A DNA stretch of 61,445 nt from Lewinellaceae bacterium (GCA_947476195.1 CANJPT010000009.1:2501-63945); one strand, 5' to 3'. Positions 18,801 through 26,017 are shown, counted from the first letter of the stretch. Translations and numbers: made by a program. The notes: a model not told the origin generated them from the letters alone.

Positions 18801-19867
18801 GTCGTGACCCAGTCGCCAGGGATCACCTGGAAACCTTTTGCTTCGAGTTCGGGCGTGGAAGCTGCCGGGGTCGGGAGCAATTGCTCATACCGGACACCGA
18901 CCAGTGCGCTGCCTTTGATCCCTTCTTTCACTACCTGATAGGGGAGTTTTTTATCCCCGATCTTGAAAGAATCCAAAGGCTGGTTTTCGTCCTCGGCATT
19001 GAAATAACCAGCCACCCGAGCCTTAGCCAGCACTACGCTGACCGGCGCACCCGTGTAGGGGCTGAGGGTTTTGACCTTTACATATTCGATCTTTGGCCCA
19101 ACGGTAAGTGCAACGTTGGATGGCAGAGTCCAGGGTGTAGTGGTCCAGGCCATGATGCGCACATCTTCGTTTTCATCATCGAAAAGAGGTGCTGAGGCCG
19201 CATCCCGCTTTACTTTGAACATGGCTACTGCTGAGATATCGGTGACCTCTTTATAGGTACCCGGCATGTTTAATTCATGCGAACTAAGTCCGGTTCCGGC
19301 TGCCGGACTAAAAGGTTGTATGGTAAAGCCCTTATAGAGAAAAGACTGACCATCGGCGGTTTGCTTTTTGTAAAGCCGTTGCAGCATATACCACACCGTT
19401 TCGATGTAGCTGTTCTCGAAAGTGATATAAGGGTTATCCAGGTCTGCCCAATAACCCATTCGTCTGGTTTTATCTTCCCAGAGATCTTTATAACGCATGA
19501 CAGTGCTGCGACAGGCGGCATTGTACTCCTCCACAGAGATCTTTTTGCCGATGTCTTCTTTTGTGATGCCCAGTTCTTTTTCAACCTGCAATTCAATGGG
19601 CAAGCCGTGTGTATCCCAGCCGCCTTTACGGGCTACCCGAAAACCTTTGAGGGTATTGTAGCGGCAAAAAAGATCTTTCACCGTGCGGGCCATCACGTGG
19701 TGAATGCCGGGTTTACCATTGGCAGAAGGTGGACCTTCGTAAAAAACATAGGCGTTTTCGGCCGGGCGTTGCTCGACAGATCGTTCAAAGATCTTTTCGT
19801 CCTCCCAAAACTGGCGGATCTCGGCGTCGATGACTGGGAGGTTCAGGTGTTTGAATTCGCGATACAT
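15863..19867 (-). CDS. ileS: Isoleucyl-tRNA synthetase with in-frame DUF559 nuclease insertion
   Basis: From the ATG at 19867 (MYREFKHLNLP, the family's usual start) the protein has 1334 residues, about 190 more than typical Bacteroidota IleRS. A TTG at 19909 could extend it by 14 residues but looks unlikely. The enzyme charges tRNA-Ile with isoleucine. The HIGH-equivalent GIHH is at residues 54-57 and KMSKS at 873-877, with editing and anticodon domains in order. Residues about 568-761 do not belong to IleRS: they start and end with low-complexity hairpin-encoded peptides (NPTPNPSPSGEG and SPFPQGEG) and hold a DUF559/Vsr-like endonuclease domain. IleRS sequence resumes at DLHRPFIDE. Both halves of the synthetase look intact. 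Confidence 0.95.
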   Translation of the reverse strand: MYREFKHLNLPVIDAEIRQFWEDEKIFERSVEQRPAENAYVFYEGPPSANGKPGIHHVMARTVKDLFCRYNTLKGFRVARKGGWDTHGLPIELQVEKELGITKEDIGKKISVEEYNAACRSTVMRYKDLWEDKTRRMGYWADLDNPYITFENSYIETVWYMLQRLYKKQTADGQSFLYKGFTIQPFSPAAGTGLSSHELNMPGTYKEVTDISAVAMFKVKRDAASAPLFDDENEDVRIMAWTTTPWTLPSNVALTVGPKIEYVKVKTLSPYTGAPVSVVLAKARVAGYFNAEDENQPLDSFKIGDKKLPYQVVKEGIKGSALVGVRYEQLLPTPAASTPELEAKGFQVIPGDWVTTEDGTGVVHTAPYFGADDFRACKTAGIPFIGLPNEKNSGLPFPLVDRQGKFVDEVPEFGGRYVKSEYYPIEIQKDKDFKPTDLLVGLRLKEDNKAFKIEKYKHTYPHCWRTEKPVLYYPLDSWFVRASAAKDRLSELNKTINWHPESTGTGRFGQWLDNLQDWNLSRSRYWGIPLPIWRTEDGEEEICIGSVMELSGEVEKALKAGMMGSNPFNPTPNPSPSGEGDLHSGFSANGDDLGEDGRFMEEFRGDWFKTTSPERWAYLKEFARGMRKNQTAGEAAMWELLRDKQLDGVKFRRQHSIENFIADFVSLEHKLVVEVDGTIHDFQPEYDQIRTELLNAVGFEVIRFKNEDILGHKYKVLDELRIILKRRKKELETITNQNPQGTKDFKANTQIKSPFPQGEGFDLHRPFIDEVILISPSGRPMYRETDLIDVWFDSGAMPYAQWGLDYEKLKNGDDKPFKSPFEVSYPATFIAEGVDQTRGWFYTLHAIAGMVYDSVAFKNVVSNGLVLDKNGEKMSKSKGNVVDPFETLSEFGADATRWYMMSNANPWDNLKFDTGGILETRNKLFGTLYNTYNFFALYANLDGFKHDEFNVMPYEKRSELDRWVISKLYSLVADYRAAMDDYDVTKACRAIEDFVDEHLSNWYVRLSRRRFWKGDLNEDKTAAYQTLFECLMVTTQLMASVAPFFSDWMYRNLTASIKEQAKAKNTPLRHDSVHLTDLVQPDISKIDLALETRMDYAQRICSLAFSIRKREKIRVRQPLQKVLLPVLDEAFITAVDEVKALILSEINVKELQYVTDSSGLLKKSAKANFKTLGAKLGQDMKDAAGLIANFSNEQIASLEKTGALEVNIKGTVYTLSPEDLVVVTEDLPGWKSASDGSITVALDVNLTEELLAEGTARDLVNRIQNIRKDKDFNVTDRIAVRIERHPAIVSAVEQFGAYIQDEVLANSLVLADLVEGEAVELNDDVTLQIEVTVD
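17586..18166 (-). mobile_element. In-frame DUF559 endonuclease element inside ileS, with terminal inverted hairpin repeats
   Basis: Each end carries a CCCCTCCCC / GGGGGAAGGGG hairpin (17586-17615 and 18122-18151). The two ends are inverted copies of each other over about 29 bases, ending in ACTTG on the inside. The 18-kb end has an extra CCCC-rich run to 18166. Between them, in the ileS reading frame, lies a roughly 110-residue DUF559 domain (PD-(D/E)XK superfamily) with MRKNQTAGEAAMWELLR, FRRQHSIENFIADF and LVVEVDG. D663, E674 and D676 (numbered in IleRS) fit the D...ExD active site, so the nuclease may be active. There is no Cys/Ser at the N-edge or His-Asn at the C-edge, so this is not an intein. 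How it moves is unknown. Confidence 0.8.
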
Positions 19868-19923
19868 ATAATATTCTGTTGTGGATTCGTGGATTGGGTG
19901 AATTGTCAAGGTTCGAAGTAATC

Positions 19924-19931
19924 CAAAAATA
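19924..19931 (-). promoter_or_regulatory. Candidate -7 element for ileS
   Basis: Minus-strand TATTTTTG fits TAnnTTTG. Transcription would begin near 19918, giving about 50 bases of leader before the ATG at 19867. No T-box or other leader structure is evident in that space. Confidence 0.45.
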
Positions 19932-19940
19932 TATTTTCAG

Positions 19941-20144
19941 TTATTTGAAGTAGAAAATCAAGGCGATGATCGCTGACCATAAAATCAAGCCAATGAAATG
20001 CGTGATGTACCCGTAATTATCCAACTCAGTGTAGTAAGAAAAGTCTCGTTTGCAGCCACCAAGCAACCATAATATACCAAATCCAGGTGTCCGGAAAAAA
20101 TATCCAATTCCCACTCTAATTATTTCACCAAAGAACTCTTCCAT
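19941..20144 (-). CDS. Small membrane protein of unknown function
   Basis: 67 residues from the ATG at 20144. A longer in-frame start at 20219 is rejected because a hairpin and a -7 box (20153-20160) lie within that extension. The N-half is amphipathic (MEEFFGEIIRVGIGYFFRTPG), then GILWLLGGC is followed by RDFSYYTELDNYGYITHFIG and a hydrophobic helix WSAIIALIFYF ending in Lys. It could carry one or two membrane spans. No family is recognised. It sits just upstream of ileS in the same direction, but each has its own -7 box. Confidence 0.6.
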   Translation of the reverse strand: MEEFFGEIIRVGIGYFFRTPGFGILWLLGGCKRDFSYYTELDNYGYITHFIGLILWSAIIALIFYFK

Positions 20145-20152
20145 AAAAGCCG

Positions 20153-20196
20153 CAAAAGTAAGAGACCCCGGTTGGTATACACCAGCCGGGGTCTCT
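20153..20196 (-). promoter_or_regulatory. Hairpin fused to a -7 box (terminator-promoter junction)
   Basis: A stem of AGAGACCCCGG against CCGGGGTCTCT (20161-20171 and 20186-20196), extendable inward with one mismatch, is followed on the minus strand directly by TTACTTTTG. The TACTTTTG (20153-20160) is a perfect -7 word for the small membrane gene, while the hairpin plus T-rich stretch resembles a terminator for the antitoxin-like gene upstream. On the plus strand the hairpin is followed by GTTTTT. Confidence 0.6.
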
Positions 20197-20348
20197 GTTT
20201 TTCCAAACAGTCTTACCACGTCAGGTGTGTAAACACTGGCGAATAATAATACCGTCGGAAATAATTGGTTGAAACACAGAGCGAAGGTAGGAAAAAGACT
20301 TATAAGCCAAACAAAGTTCTCAATTTTTGCTCAACCATATTTTCCACT

Positions 20349-20579
20349 TCATAAGGCAATTGGATTCTCGTTTTGATTAGAATAGATACCTTCTTCTCGT
20401 TCATTCAAAAAATCGAACGCCGGGTTTTGGATTGCATAAAGCCATGTTTTATCATCGATATCGGCACTTTCTGGAAGTAAAATAATTACCCTCACTTTTT
20501 GATTACGCAACCTGAGCGGCGTCAAGAGATGCAGATTCCCAGATTGGTCAACCTGAGCAGTTGTTTCGATTGCTTGCAT
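20349..20579 (-). CDS. Antitoxin-like protein (orphan)
   Basis: 76 residues. The pattern MQAIETTAQVDQSGNLHLLTPLRL, VRVIILLPESADIDDKTWLYA, NPAFDFLNEREEGIY resembles small predicted antitoxins found next to PIN- or MazF-type toxins: an N-terminal beta strand segment plus an acidic C-terminus. No toxin gene follows. Instead, a second frame overlapping the end and running to 20288 encodes about 25 residues ending EVENMVEQKLRTLFGL, which could be the last piece of a deleted toxin. A perfect TATCTTTG -7 box lies just upstream. The family assignment is by resemblance only. Confidence 0.6.
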   Translation of the reverse strand: MQAIETTAQVDQSGNLHLLTPLRLRNQKVRVIILLPESADIDDKTWLYAIQNPAFDFLNEREEGIYSNQNENPIAL

Positions 20580-20594
20580 GGCTTGAATTTTTTA

Positions 20595-20602
20595 CAAAGA
20601 TA
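20595..20602 (-). promoter_or_regulatory. -7 element for the antitoxin-like gene
   Basis: Minus-strand TATCTTTG matches TAnnTTTG, 16 bases before the ATG, predicting a leader of about 10 bases. Confidence 0.5.
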
Positions 20603-20667
20603 AATGAATCACGGGTAATTTTTAGGTCCCAAAGTTTTCTTTTCCCCAGACATTTCCCCTAAAAAGA

Positions 20668-20675
20668 TACATTTG
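20668..20675 (+). promoter_or_regulatory. -7 element for the lipid kinase gene (nearly leaderless)
   Basis: TACATTTG matches TAnnTTTG and ends only 8 bases before the ATG at 20684. With the usual start 5-8 bases after the box, the messenger would begin at or within a few bases of the start codon. Confidence 0.5.
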
Positions 20676-20683
20676 CCCTTGTT

Positions 20684-21616
20684 ATGCAAGTACCTGAAGC
20701 CCAACCATTCTGGCACATCATCGCCAACCCAGCTGCACGGGGTTGGGCGGTGGAACAGCAATGGCCTCAGGTTGAACGGCTCTTACAGGAGCTGGGATTT
20801 GCCTACACGGTACATTTCACCGAGCGGCCTGGCCATGCCGCCCAATTGGTGGAAAATACGCTGCTCCAAGGCGGACGTTATATCCTAGGGATTGGTGGAG
20901 ACGGCTCGAATCACGAGATCGTGCATGGGATCTTCAGCCAGCAATTTGTGCCGCCTTCCGAGGTTTCTTACGCCTTGTTGCCTTTTGGAACAGGGAATGA
21001 TTGGGCCCGGCAATACGGTATTCCGAATGATCCACGCCTTCGTCTGCAGCGCTTGTTGGAACTAAAAACCGTGCAACAAGATATCGGTCTGGTCAAATAC
21101 CAACGCGATGGCCAGACGCTTTCCCGCTATTTTGTGAATGTGGCTGGGATGGCCTACGATGGGTTCATTGGGAAAAAGCTGATGAAAAACCCTGCCCGAA
21201 ATAAGGCGCATTATCTCCTGAAAGTGGCTCAGTACCTCACCGAATATAAGCTTAGCAAAGTCCGGATCACTTTTGACGGACATTCGGTGGAGGACTACTT
21301 TTATACCATCAATATCGGGCTCTGTCGCTTCTCCGGCGGGGGAATGCAACTGGTGCCACAAGCTATTTCCGATGATGGACTTTTTGCGCTCACCTTTGCC
21401 CGGCAAATTTCAAAACTGGAAGTATTGCTCCAAACACCACGTTTTTATAACGGGACCATCCTGCAACATCCCAAAATTGAAGGGCATCAGGTGCGTAGCA
21501 TACGGGTCGAGCATCTGGATGATACACCGACGTTACTGGAGGCGGATGGGGAGTTTTTGGGGGAAACGCCGGTGGAGTTTGTAATCCTGGAGCGGGCGCT
21601 TCGGGTGGTTTTGTAA
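20684..21616 (+). CDS. Diacylglycerol/lipid kinase family protein (YegS/DagK-like)
   Basis: 310 residues with the DAGK catalytic fold: IIANPAARGWA near the N-terminus, the nucleotide-binding GIGGDGSNHEIVHGI (about 68-82), LLPFGTGNDWARQYGI (about 99-114), FVNVAGMAYDGF, and the C-terminal beta domain ending in LLEADGEFLGETPVEFVI. The enzyme phosphorylates a lipid hydroxyl (diacylglycerol, or another membrane lipid) with ATP. Which lipid cannot be told. Single gene, convergent with the BNR-repeat gene across a palindrome. Confidence 0.9.
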   Translation: MQVPEAQPFWHIIANPAARGWAVEQQWPQVERLLQELGFAYTVHFTERPGHAAQLVENTLLQGGRYILGIGGDGSNHEIVHGIFSQQFVPPSEVSYALLPFGTGNDWARQYGIPNDPRLRLQRLLELKTVQQDIGLVKYQRDGQTLSRYFVNVAGMAYDGFIGKKLMKNPARNKAHYLLKVAQYLTEYKLSKVRITFDGHSVEDYFYTINIGLCRFSGGGMQLVPQAISDDGLFALTFARQISKLEVLLQTPRFYNGTILQHPKIEGHQVRSIRVEHLDDTPTLLEADGEFLGETPVEFVILERALRVVL

Positions 21617-21638
21617 CCACTGAGCACATTTACTTCAC

Positions 21639-21736
21639 ATTTTAATTTTACCACATAGTTCACATAGCACACATAGTTTTGAAGCGGGAAAACTATGTGT
21701 GCTATGTGGTAAAATTAAATACGAACTATGTGGTAA
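21639..21736. terminator. Bidirectional terminator palindrome with repeated CACATAG words
   Basis: ATTTTAATTTTACCACATAG...CACACATAGTTTT (21639-21680) pairs with AAAACTATGTGTG...GTGGTAAAATTAAAT (21689-21720). The left arm holds an extra 9-base TTCACATAG unit that must bulge out. A third partial copy (AACTATGTGGTAAAA) follows at 21724. It lies between convergent genes and has A/T tracts on both sides. Confidence 0.7.
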
Positions 21737-21740
21737 AAAA

Positions 21741-24368
21741 TTACCGTGTCACCACAAACTTCCGTGTCCCCCAAACCTTGCCGGCGGTGCGCACAAAAGC
21801 AAAATATACCCCCGGTGCAAAGTCCTGAAGACTGATCTCTTCTTCGTGTTTCCCGAAGCCCAGGAACTGTTTTGTAAACATCGTTTTTCCCGAAACATTG
21901 ACAATATTGACCGCTGCCACCTGGCTGGATTTTAGATTTTCTATTTTTAATACGGCTGCTACAGAAGCTGGATTGGGCGAGATACTCAGTGTAGGAGCAG
22001 CACCGCCGTTGGGCGTGAAGGTGCCCGAGTTTTCACCAAGTTTTAAAGAATCGATCGGGAAGGAAAGTATACTTCTGGCATAGGTCCCTGCGATGAGCGT
22101 CTTCTGTGCATCATTGATTCCGAGGCTATAAACTGGCACCATCGGAATACCTGTTCCCAGCCGCTCCCAATGTAAACCACCATTTGTGGTGCCATACACA
22201 CCACCGTCCGTGGCTGCGAAAATTACACTGTCCTGATTGTCAGGCAGAATGATCAGATCATTGACCGCCAGGTTGGGCAGATCACCTTCAATGGAGGTCC
22301 AGTTTGCCCCCAGATCATCTGAGCGGTGGATATGTGCCGCAAAATCATTGCTTTTGTAGCCCGTGTGACAAACAAATACCCGATTTGCATCCGTGGGCGA
22401 AGCTTTTACAGCTGAAACATAGCGTTCGGGAAGTCCTGCTGTGATATTCACCCAGGTTTGACTGGCCGGATTTCCGCGCCAAACATTGGCATCGGTCGTA
22501 CCAACATAGAGCAGGTCCGGATCAAGCGGACTTTCATTCAAGGTTGAGATCGTGTGGTACCGTGCGCCAAAAATATCGCCATCCGTGAGGTCTTCGCTAA
22601 TGGGAGTCCATGCTGGTAAATGCCCAAAACCCTGATAAACACGGTAGGTTCCAGTGTACATCACATTTGCATCATGCTGGCTGATGGCGTATTGCATATC
22701 CCAGTGACGGCGGTCGTTTTCGTCAATGCCACTGGTAGCGGGGTTGAAATTTGCGCCGTCAGTGGTTCCGAAAATGGCGCCATTTTGAAATTCGTAATAG
22801 AAAATGTTTGGGTCTGTAGGGTGAAAAGCTGCCTGAAAACCATCCGCGCCAAATACCCGGAGCCAGTTTTCGAGATTGGCGGCATTGCCGGAACTCGTTC
22901 CATTGTCCTGCGCGCCACCAAAGTAAAAGTCGGGCTGGTGCGGATTATAGGCTACCCGATAGAGTTGGGTGGTGGGGATATTCTCAATTTTTTGCCAGGT
23001 AGCGGAATTATCCGTAGAGCGGTAAAGGCCGCCGTCGGTAGCCAGCAGGTAAGATTGAGGCCCAAGAAATGCCAGATCGTGGTGATCAGCGTGTACGCCC
23101 TGGCTAAATCCGGCCGCCGGCTCCCAGTTTTCACCGCCGTCTTTTGATCGCCAGCTTTGAACTCCCAATAGCCAGACCTCTGAGGGATTGAATGGGTTGA
23201 TCCGGATTTGTCCAAAATACCAGGCAAAATTGCTCTGAAATCCAAGGTCCAGGCTCTGACAGGGATTTTGGTTCCAGGTTTCGCCGCCATCAAAGGTTTC
23301 AAAAAGCCCGGAAAACGAGAGGCTGGTATTCACATACGAGGCAAAAAGGTGATTGGCATTGGAGGGGTCAATGGCCAGACCAATTCGACTGTTTACATCT
23401 TCGGGCAATCCACCGCCTAATTTTGTCCAGGTTTCGCCGCCATCCACAGACTTCCAGATCCGGGCGTTTTCGCCGCTCACAATGCTTTCCTGATTGTTAC
23501 GGATACGGTCCCAAACGGCTGCGTAAAGTGTATTCGGATCGGTGGGTGACATGACCAGGTCAATGACTCCTGACTCGTTGTTGATAAAAAGTTTTTGCTG
23601 CCAGGAGCCGCCCAGGGTATTGGATTTATAAAGACCCCGGTCGGTATTACGTTCAAAAGGCAAGCCCATGGTAGCCACAAATATGCGCGAAGCAAGCGTT
23701 GGATGCACGATGATCTTTGACACAATTCGCTGGTCTTCAAGTCCCAGATGTTGCCAGGTTTCTCCGCCATCTCCACTCCGCCAAACGCCATCGCCAATAA
23801 AAGGATAGCCACTGATATTTGGGTCGCCTGTGCCGACATAAACAACGTCGGGATGGCTCGGATCAAAAACGATGTGGCCTATGGAGAGAAAGCTTTGTTC
23901 GTCAAAAACTGATTTCCAGTTTTGGCCGCCATCTTCTGATTTCCAAACACCGCCATGAGAATAGCCGATGTAAATGATGTTGGGATCAGACGGATGAACC
24001 GCAATGGTATTGATGCGTGCACCAATATTGCCCGGGCCTTCAAGTTTCCATGGAGCCGAAAAACCTTTTATTCCATCGCGCGATTTTGCTGCCAGATCTG
24101 ACTGGTGTGCTACTCGCATGGCAGCTGTATAGGTGCTGATATCTGTGCGAAAATCAGGCCATTCGCGAAGTGTAAATAACCACTCTGCCGGGCGGAGATT
24201 GCTGGTGTCTTTCAAATCTTTCCCTTCATTTTCAAGCGTCTGTCCTGGGGTAGGAGCAGTTTCTTTTTTTAAGTTTTTCAACAAAAAAAGCAAAAAAAGG
24301 AAAACTACAGCACCTAAAATGACAAGATTTCGGGCTGGAAAAGTGCTACGGGTTTGACGTTGGAACAT
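21741..24368 (-). CDS. Large BNR/sortilin-type beta-propeller protein with type IX secretion signal
   Basis: 875 residues. Many BNR repeats of the S-x-D-x-G-x-x-W kind (SEDGGQNWKS, SGDGGETWQH, SVDGGETWTK, SKDGGENWEP, STDNSATWQK, SDDLGANWTS) build one or two propellers, as in VPS10/sialidase-like exo-proteins. The C-terminus (about 800-875: SISPNPAS, VNIVNVSGKTMF, LQDFAPGVYFAFVRT, RKFVVTR) is a type A sorting domain for the type IX system, so the protein should reach the cell surface. The N-terminus has a hydrophobic helix (about 15-31) with charged flanks and no clear cleavage site. No catalytic residues are assigned. A 7-of-8 -7 box (TACCTTCG) lies at 24397-24404. Confidence 0.9.
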   Translation of the reverse strand: MFQRQTRSTFPARNLVILGAVVFLFLLFLLKNLKKETAPTPGQTLENEGKDLKDTSNLRPAEWLFTLREWPDFRTDISTYTAAMRVAHQSDLAAKSRDGIKGFSAPWKLEGPGNIGARINTIAVHPSDPNIIYIGYSHGGVWKSEDGGQNWKSVFDEQSFLSIGHIVFDPSHPDVVYVGTGDPNISGYPFIGDGVWRSGDGGETWQHLGLEDQRIVSKIIVHPTLASRIFVATMGLPFERNTDRGLYKSNTLGGSWQQKLFINNESGVIDLVMSPTDPNTLYAAVWDRIRNNQESIVSGENARIWKSVDGGETWTKLGGGLPEDVNSRIGLAIDPSNANHLFASYVNTSLSFSGLFETFDGGETWNQNPCQSLDLGFQSNFAWYFGQIRINPFNPSEVWLLGVQSWRSKDGGENWEPAAGFSQGVHADHHDLAFLGPQSYLLATDGGLYRSTDNSATWQKIENIPTTQLYRVAYNPHQPDFYFGGAQDNGTSSGNAANLENWLRVFGADGFQAAFHPTDPNIFYYEFQNGAIFGTTDGANFNPATSGIDENDRRHWDMQYAISQHDANVMYTGTYRVYQGFGHLPAWTPISEDLTDGDIFGARYHTISTLNESPLDPDLLYVGTTDANVWRGNPASQTWVNITAGLPERYVSAVKASPTDANRVFVCHTGYKSNDFAAHIHRSDDLGANWTSIEGDLPNLAVNDLIILPDNQDSVIFAATDGGVYGTTNGGLHWERLGTGIPMVPVYSLGINDAQKTLIAGTYARSILSFPIDSLKLGENSGTFTPNGGAAPTLSISPNPASVAAVLKIENLKSSQVAAVNIVNVSGKTMFTKQFLGFGKHEEEISLQDFAPGVYFAFVRTAGKVWGTRKFVVTR

Positions 24369-24479
24369 ATCGGAGAAAAAGCGTTAATCTTGAATGCGAA
24401 GGTACTGCCTTTGATATCCAGCGAAAGCGAAAACTTGCATCTCTGCCGATTTGAGCTGTTTTACCCGGCTAATCCGCTT

Positions 24480-24487
24480 TATCTTTG
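24480..24487 (+). promoter_or_regulatory. -7 element for the AlkD-like gene (leaderless)
   Basis: TATCTTTG matches TAnnTTTG and ends 6 bases before the ATG at 24494, so the transcript probably starts at the start codon itself. The box also rules out the in-frame TTG at 24485 as initiator. Confidence 0.55.
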
Positions 24488-24493
24488 TATGCT

Positions 24494-25165
24494 ATGTTAC
24501 AACCTTCGGACTACTATGCTTCAGTGCGTGAGACCTTCCGCACCCACGGGAACCCAGAGACCGCACAGGGCCAAATGGCTTATATGCGCAATCAGTTTGA
24601 ATATTTTGGGCTCAAGATGCCAGCGTGGACGGCGCTTACCAAAACTTTGCAGGCACAAAACGGCATCTCGGAAGGGGAAGATCTGAAAACACTCATCCGG
24701 CTTTGTTTCCAGGATGAGCATCGGGAAATGCACTATTTTGGACTGGAAATCCTGGAAAAGACGCTAAAAAAACAGCCTTCGGAGTGTATAGAATTTTTGG
24801 AAGAACTCATTTGCACCCGTTCCTGGTGGGATACGGTCGACTGGATCAATAAACTGGTGGGACTGCATTTTCGCAAATACCCCGAATTGATCCAGCCGGT
24901 CACCGAACGCTGGATGGCTTCCGGAAATATCTGGCTACAGCGCGTTTGTCTCATCTTTCAACTCACCTATAAAGAAAAAACAGACACGGCCCTGCTTTTT
25001 AAGTATATAGAAAGGGTAGCTGGCTCCAAGGAGTTTTTTCTGCAAAAAGGAGCCGGTTGGGCTTTGCGACAATTGGCCAAAACCAACCCGGAAGCCGTGC
25101 GGGCATTTGTTGAAAAAACGCGCCTGGCTCCTTTGACCCGGCGGGAAGCTTTGAAGAGTATTTAA
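24494..25165 (+). CDS. DNA alkylation repair protein (AlkD-like HEAT repeats)
   Basis: 223 residues from the ATG at 24494. Helical repeats typical of AlkC/AlkD-type glycosylases: MAYMRNQFEYFGLKMPAWTAL (about 27-47), REMHYFGLEILEK, the active-site region SWWDTVDWINKLVG (about 112-125) with the conserved Trp-Asp pair, and KGAGWALRQLAKTNPEAVRAFVE at the end. The family removes N3- and N7-alkylated purines without base flipping. The gene is single and divergent from the BNR gene. Confidence 0.9.
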   Translation: MLQPSDYYASVRETFRTHGNPETAQGQMAYMRNQFEYFGLKMPAWTALTKTLQAQNGISEGEDLKTLIRLCFQDEHREMHYFGLEILEKTLKKQPSECIEFLEELICTRSWWDTVDWINKLVGLHFRKYPELIQPVTERWMASGNIWLQRVCLIFQLTYKEKTDTALLFKYIERVAGSKEFFLQKGAGWALRQLAKTNPEAVRAFVEKTRLAPLTRREALKSI

Positions 25166-25210
25166 AGTTAGGAGTTACAAGTTTATTGTTAGTGGCAACT
25201 TTGGAACAAA

Positions 25211-25810
25211 ATGACAACAAGCATGGATTATATATATTTTAAGGGACCTAGTGAAGACATGTCAGACTTAGTTGACATAAAAACCACTTGTTCAATTTGT
25301 GGCAAAATTGACAATTGCTTTGAACTGGACTATGCTTTGACAAACGAGTTTAACCAAAATGAAAAAGAAGGTAAAGTTGGTTGTTATGCTTGTTTAAGAG
25401 AAGGCAAGTTTGGTTTTTGGCACGATACAGAATTTGGAATGCTTGACGAAAATGGACTCTCAAAAGTGTATAACCATAATATGGACAATCCACCTGCTAT
25501 TCCTCAAGATCTTCTCAAAGAGATGCTTCGAACACCAAGAATCGTAACCTGGAATCAAGAACTTTGGTTGACACACTGCAATGATTTTATGATTTATAAA
25601 GGGACTTGGGAACAGAAAGACTTTTATTCAAACAGTCAAAATGGGAACGGAAGAAAACTATTTTTGGAAATGACAAACGAAGACCTGTTGCATTTATGGG
25701 ATGAATCACTGGACGAAGAGCAAGAAAAACTGGTTGAGTGGCATGCCACATATTATGTTTTTCAATGTAGACAATGTAATATCTTAAGAGGAAATTGGGA
25801 CTGTGACTAA
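25211..25810 (+). CDS. CbrC-like (UPF0167) cysteine-rich protein
   Basis: 199 residues. Two Cys pairs (CSICGK near 30 and CYACLREGKFGF near 58), then TPRIVTWNQELWLTHCNDFMIYKG and a C-terminal CRQCNILRGNWDCD follow the layout of the CbrC/UPF0167 family, in which the cysteines probably bind zinc. In E. coli a member is linked to colicin tolerance, but the molecular role is unknown. The gene is markedly more AT-rich than its neighbours and has a different codon usage, suggesting recent acquisition. It stands alone, followed by a 38-base hairpin. Confidence 0.7.
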   Translation: MTTSMDYIYFKGPSEDMSDLVDIKTTCSICGKIDNCFELDYALTNEFNQNEKEGKVGCYACLREGKFGFWHDTEFGMLDENGLSKVYNHNMDNPPAIPQDLLKEMLRTPRIVTWNQELWLTHCNDFMIYKGTWEQKDFYSNSQNGNGRKLFLEMTNEDLLHLWDESLDEEQEKLVEWHATYYVFQCRQCNILRGNWDCD

Positions 25811-25864
25811 AAGCCCGAAATCGTTAGAAACCACGAATTCCTGAATTGGCTGGAACGGGAATAA

Positions 25865-25902
25865 ACAATGCCCCGTCGAGCTTGCGCTCGGCGGGGCATT
25901 GT
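25865..25902. repeat. Strong 17-bp-stem hairpin after the CbrC-like gene
   Basis: ACAATGCCCCGTCGAGC (25865-25881) pairs with GCTCGGCGGGGCATTGT (25886-25902) around the loop TTGC, with one wobble. There is no T run on either strand, so it is not a textbook terminator. It may be a REP-like unit or stabilise the 3' end of the transcript. Confidence 0.7.
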
Positions 25903-25927
25903 CATGAAAGGTGGTGAAAAAATTTGG

Positions 25928-26017
25928 TTAGATGGTCGTTGGGGCTCTCAGTGCATAAATTTTGCGGCCAGCGTAAATCGCGGCAAGTACCATTGTGTAA
26001 GTGAAAGTTGCTGTCAT
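25928..26017 (-). CDS. Possible small protein, 29 residues
   Basis: ATG at 26017, stop at 25928-25930. The peptide MTATFTYTMVLAAIYAGRKI plus ALRAPTTI has a hydrophobic N-half and a basic C-half, like small membrane-associated peptides. I see no clear -7 box or ribosome-binding site, and no family is recognised. It may be a chance frame. Confidence 0.25.
   Translation of the reverse strand: MTATFTYTMVLAAIYAGRKIYALRAPTTI

Noticed and set aside
19941-20219. Longer 92-residue form of the small membrane protein
   Set aside because: The extra 25 codons run through a strong hairpin and a perfect -7 box, so the ATG at 20144 is the better start.
25865-25902. Intrinsic terminator after the CbrC-like gene
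   Set aside because: The stem is strong but neither strand has a T run after it; listed as a hairpin only.
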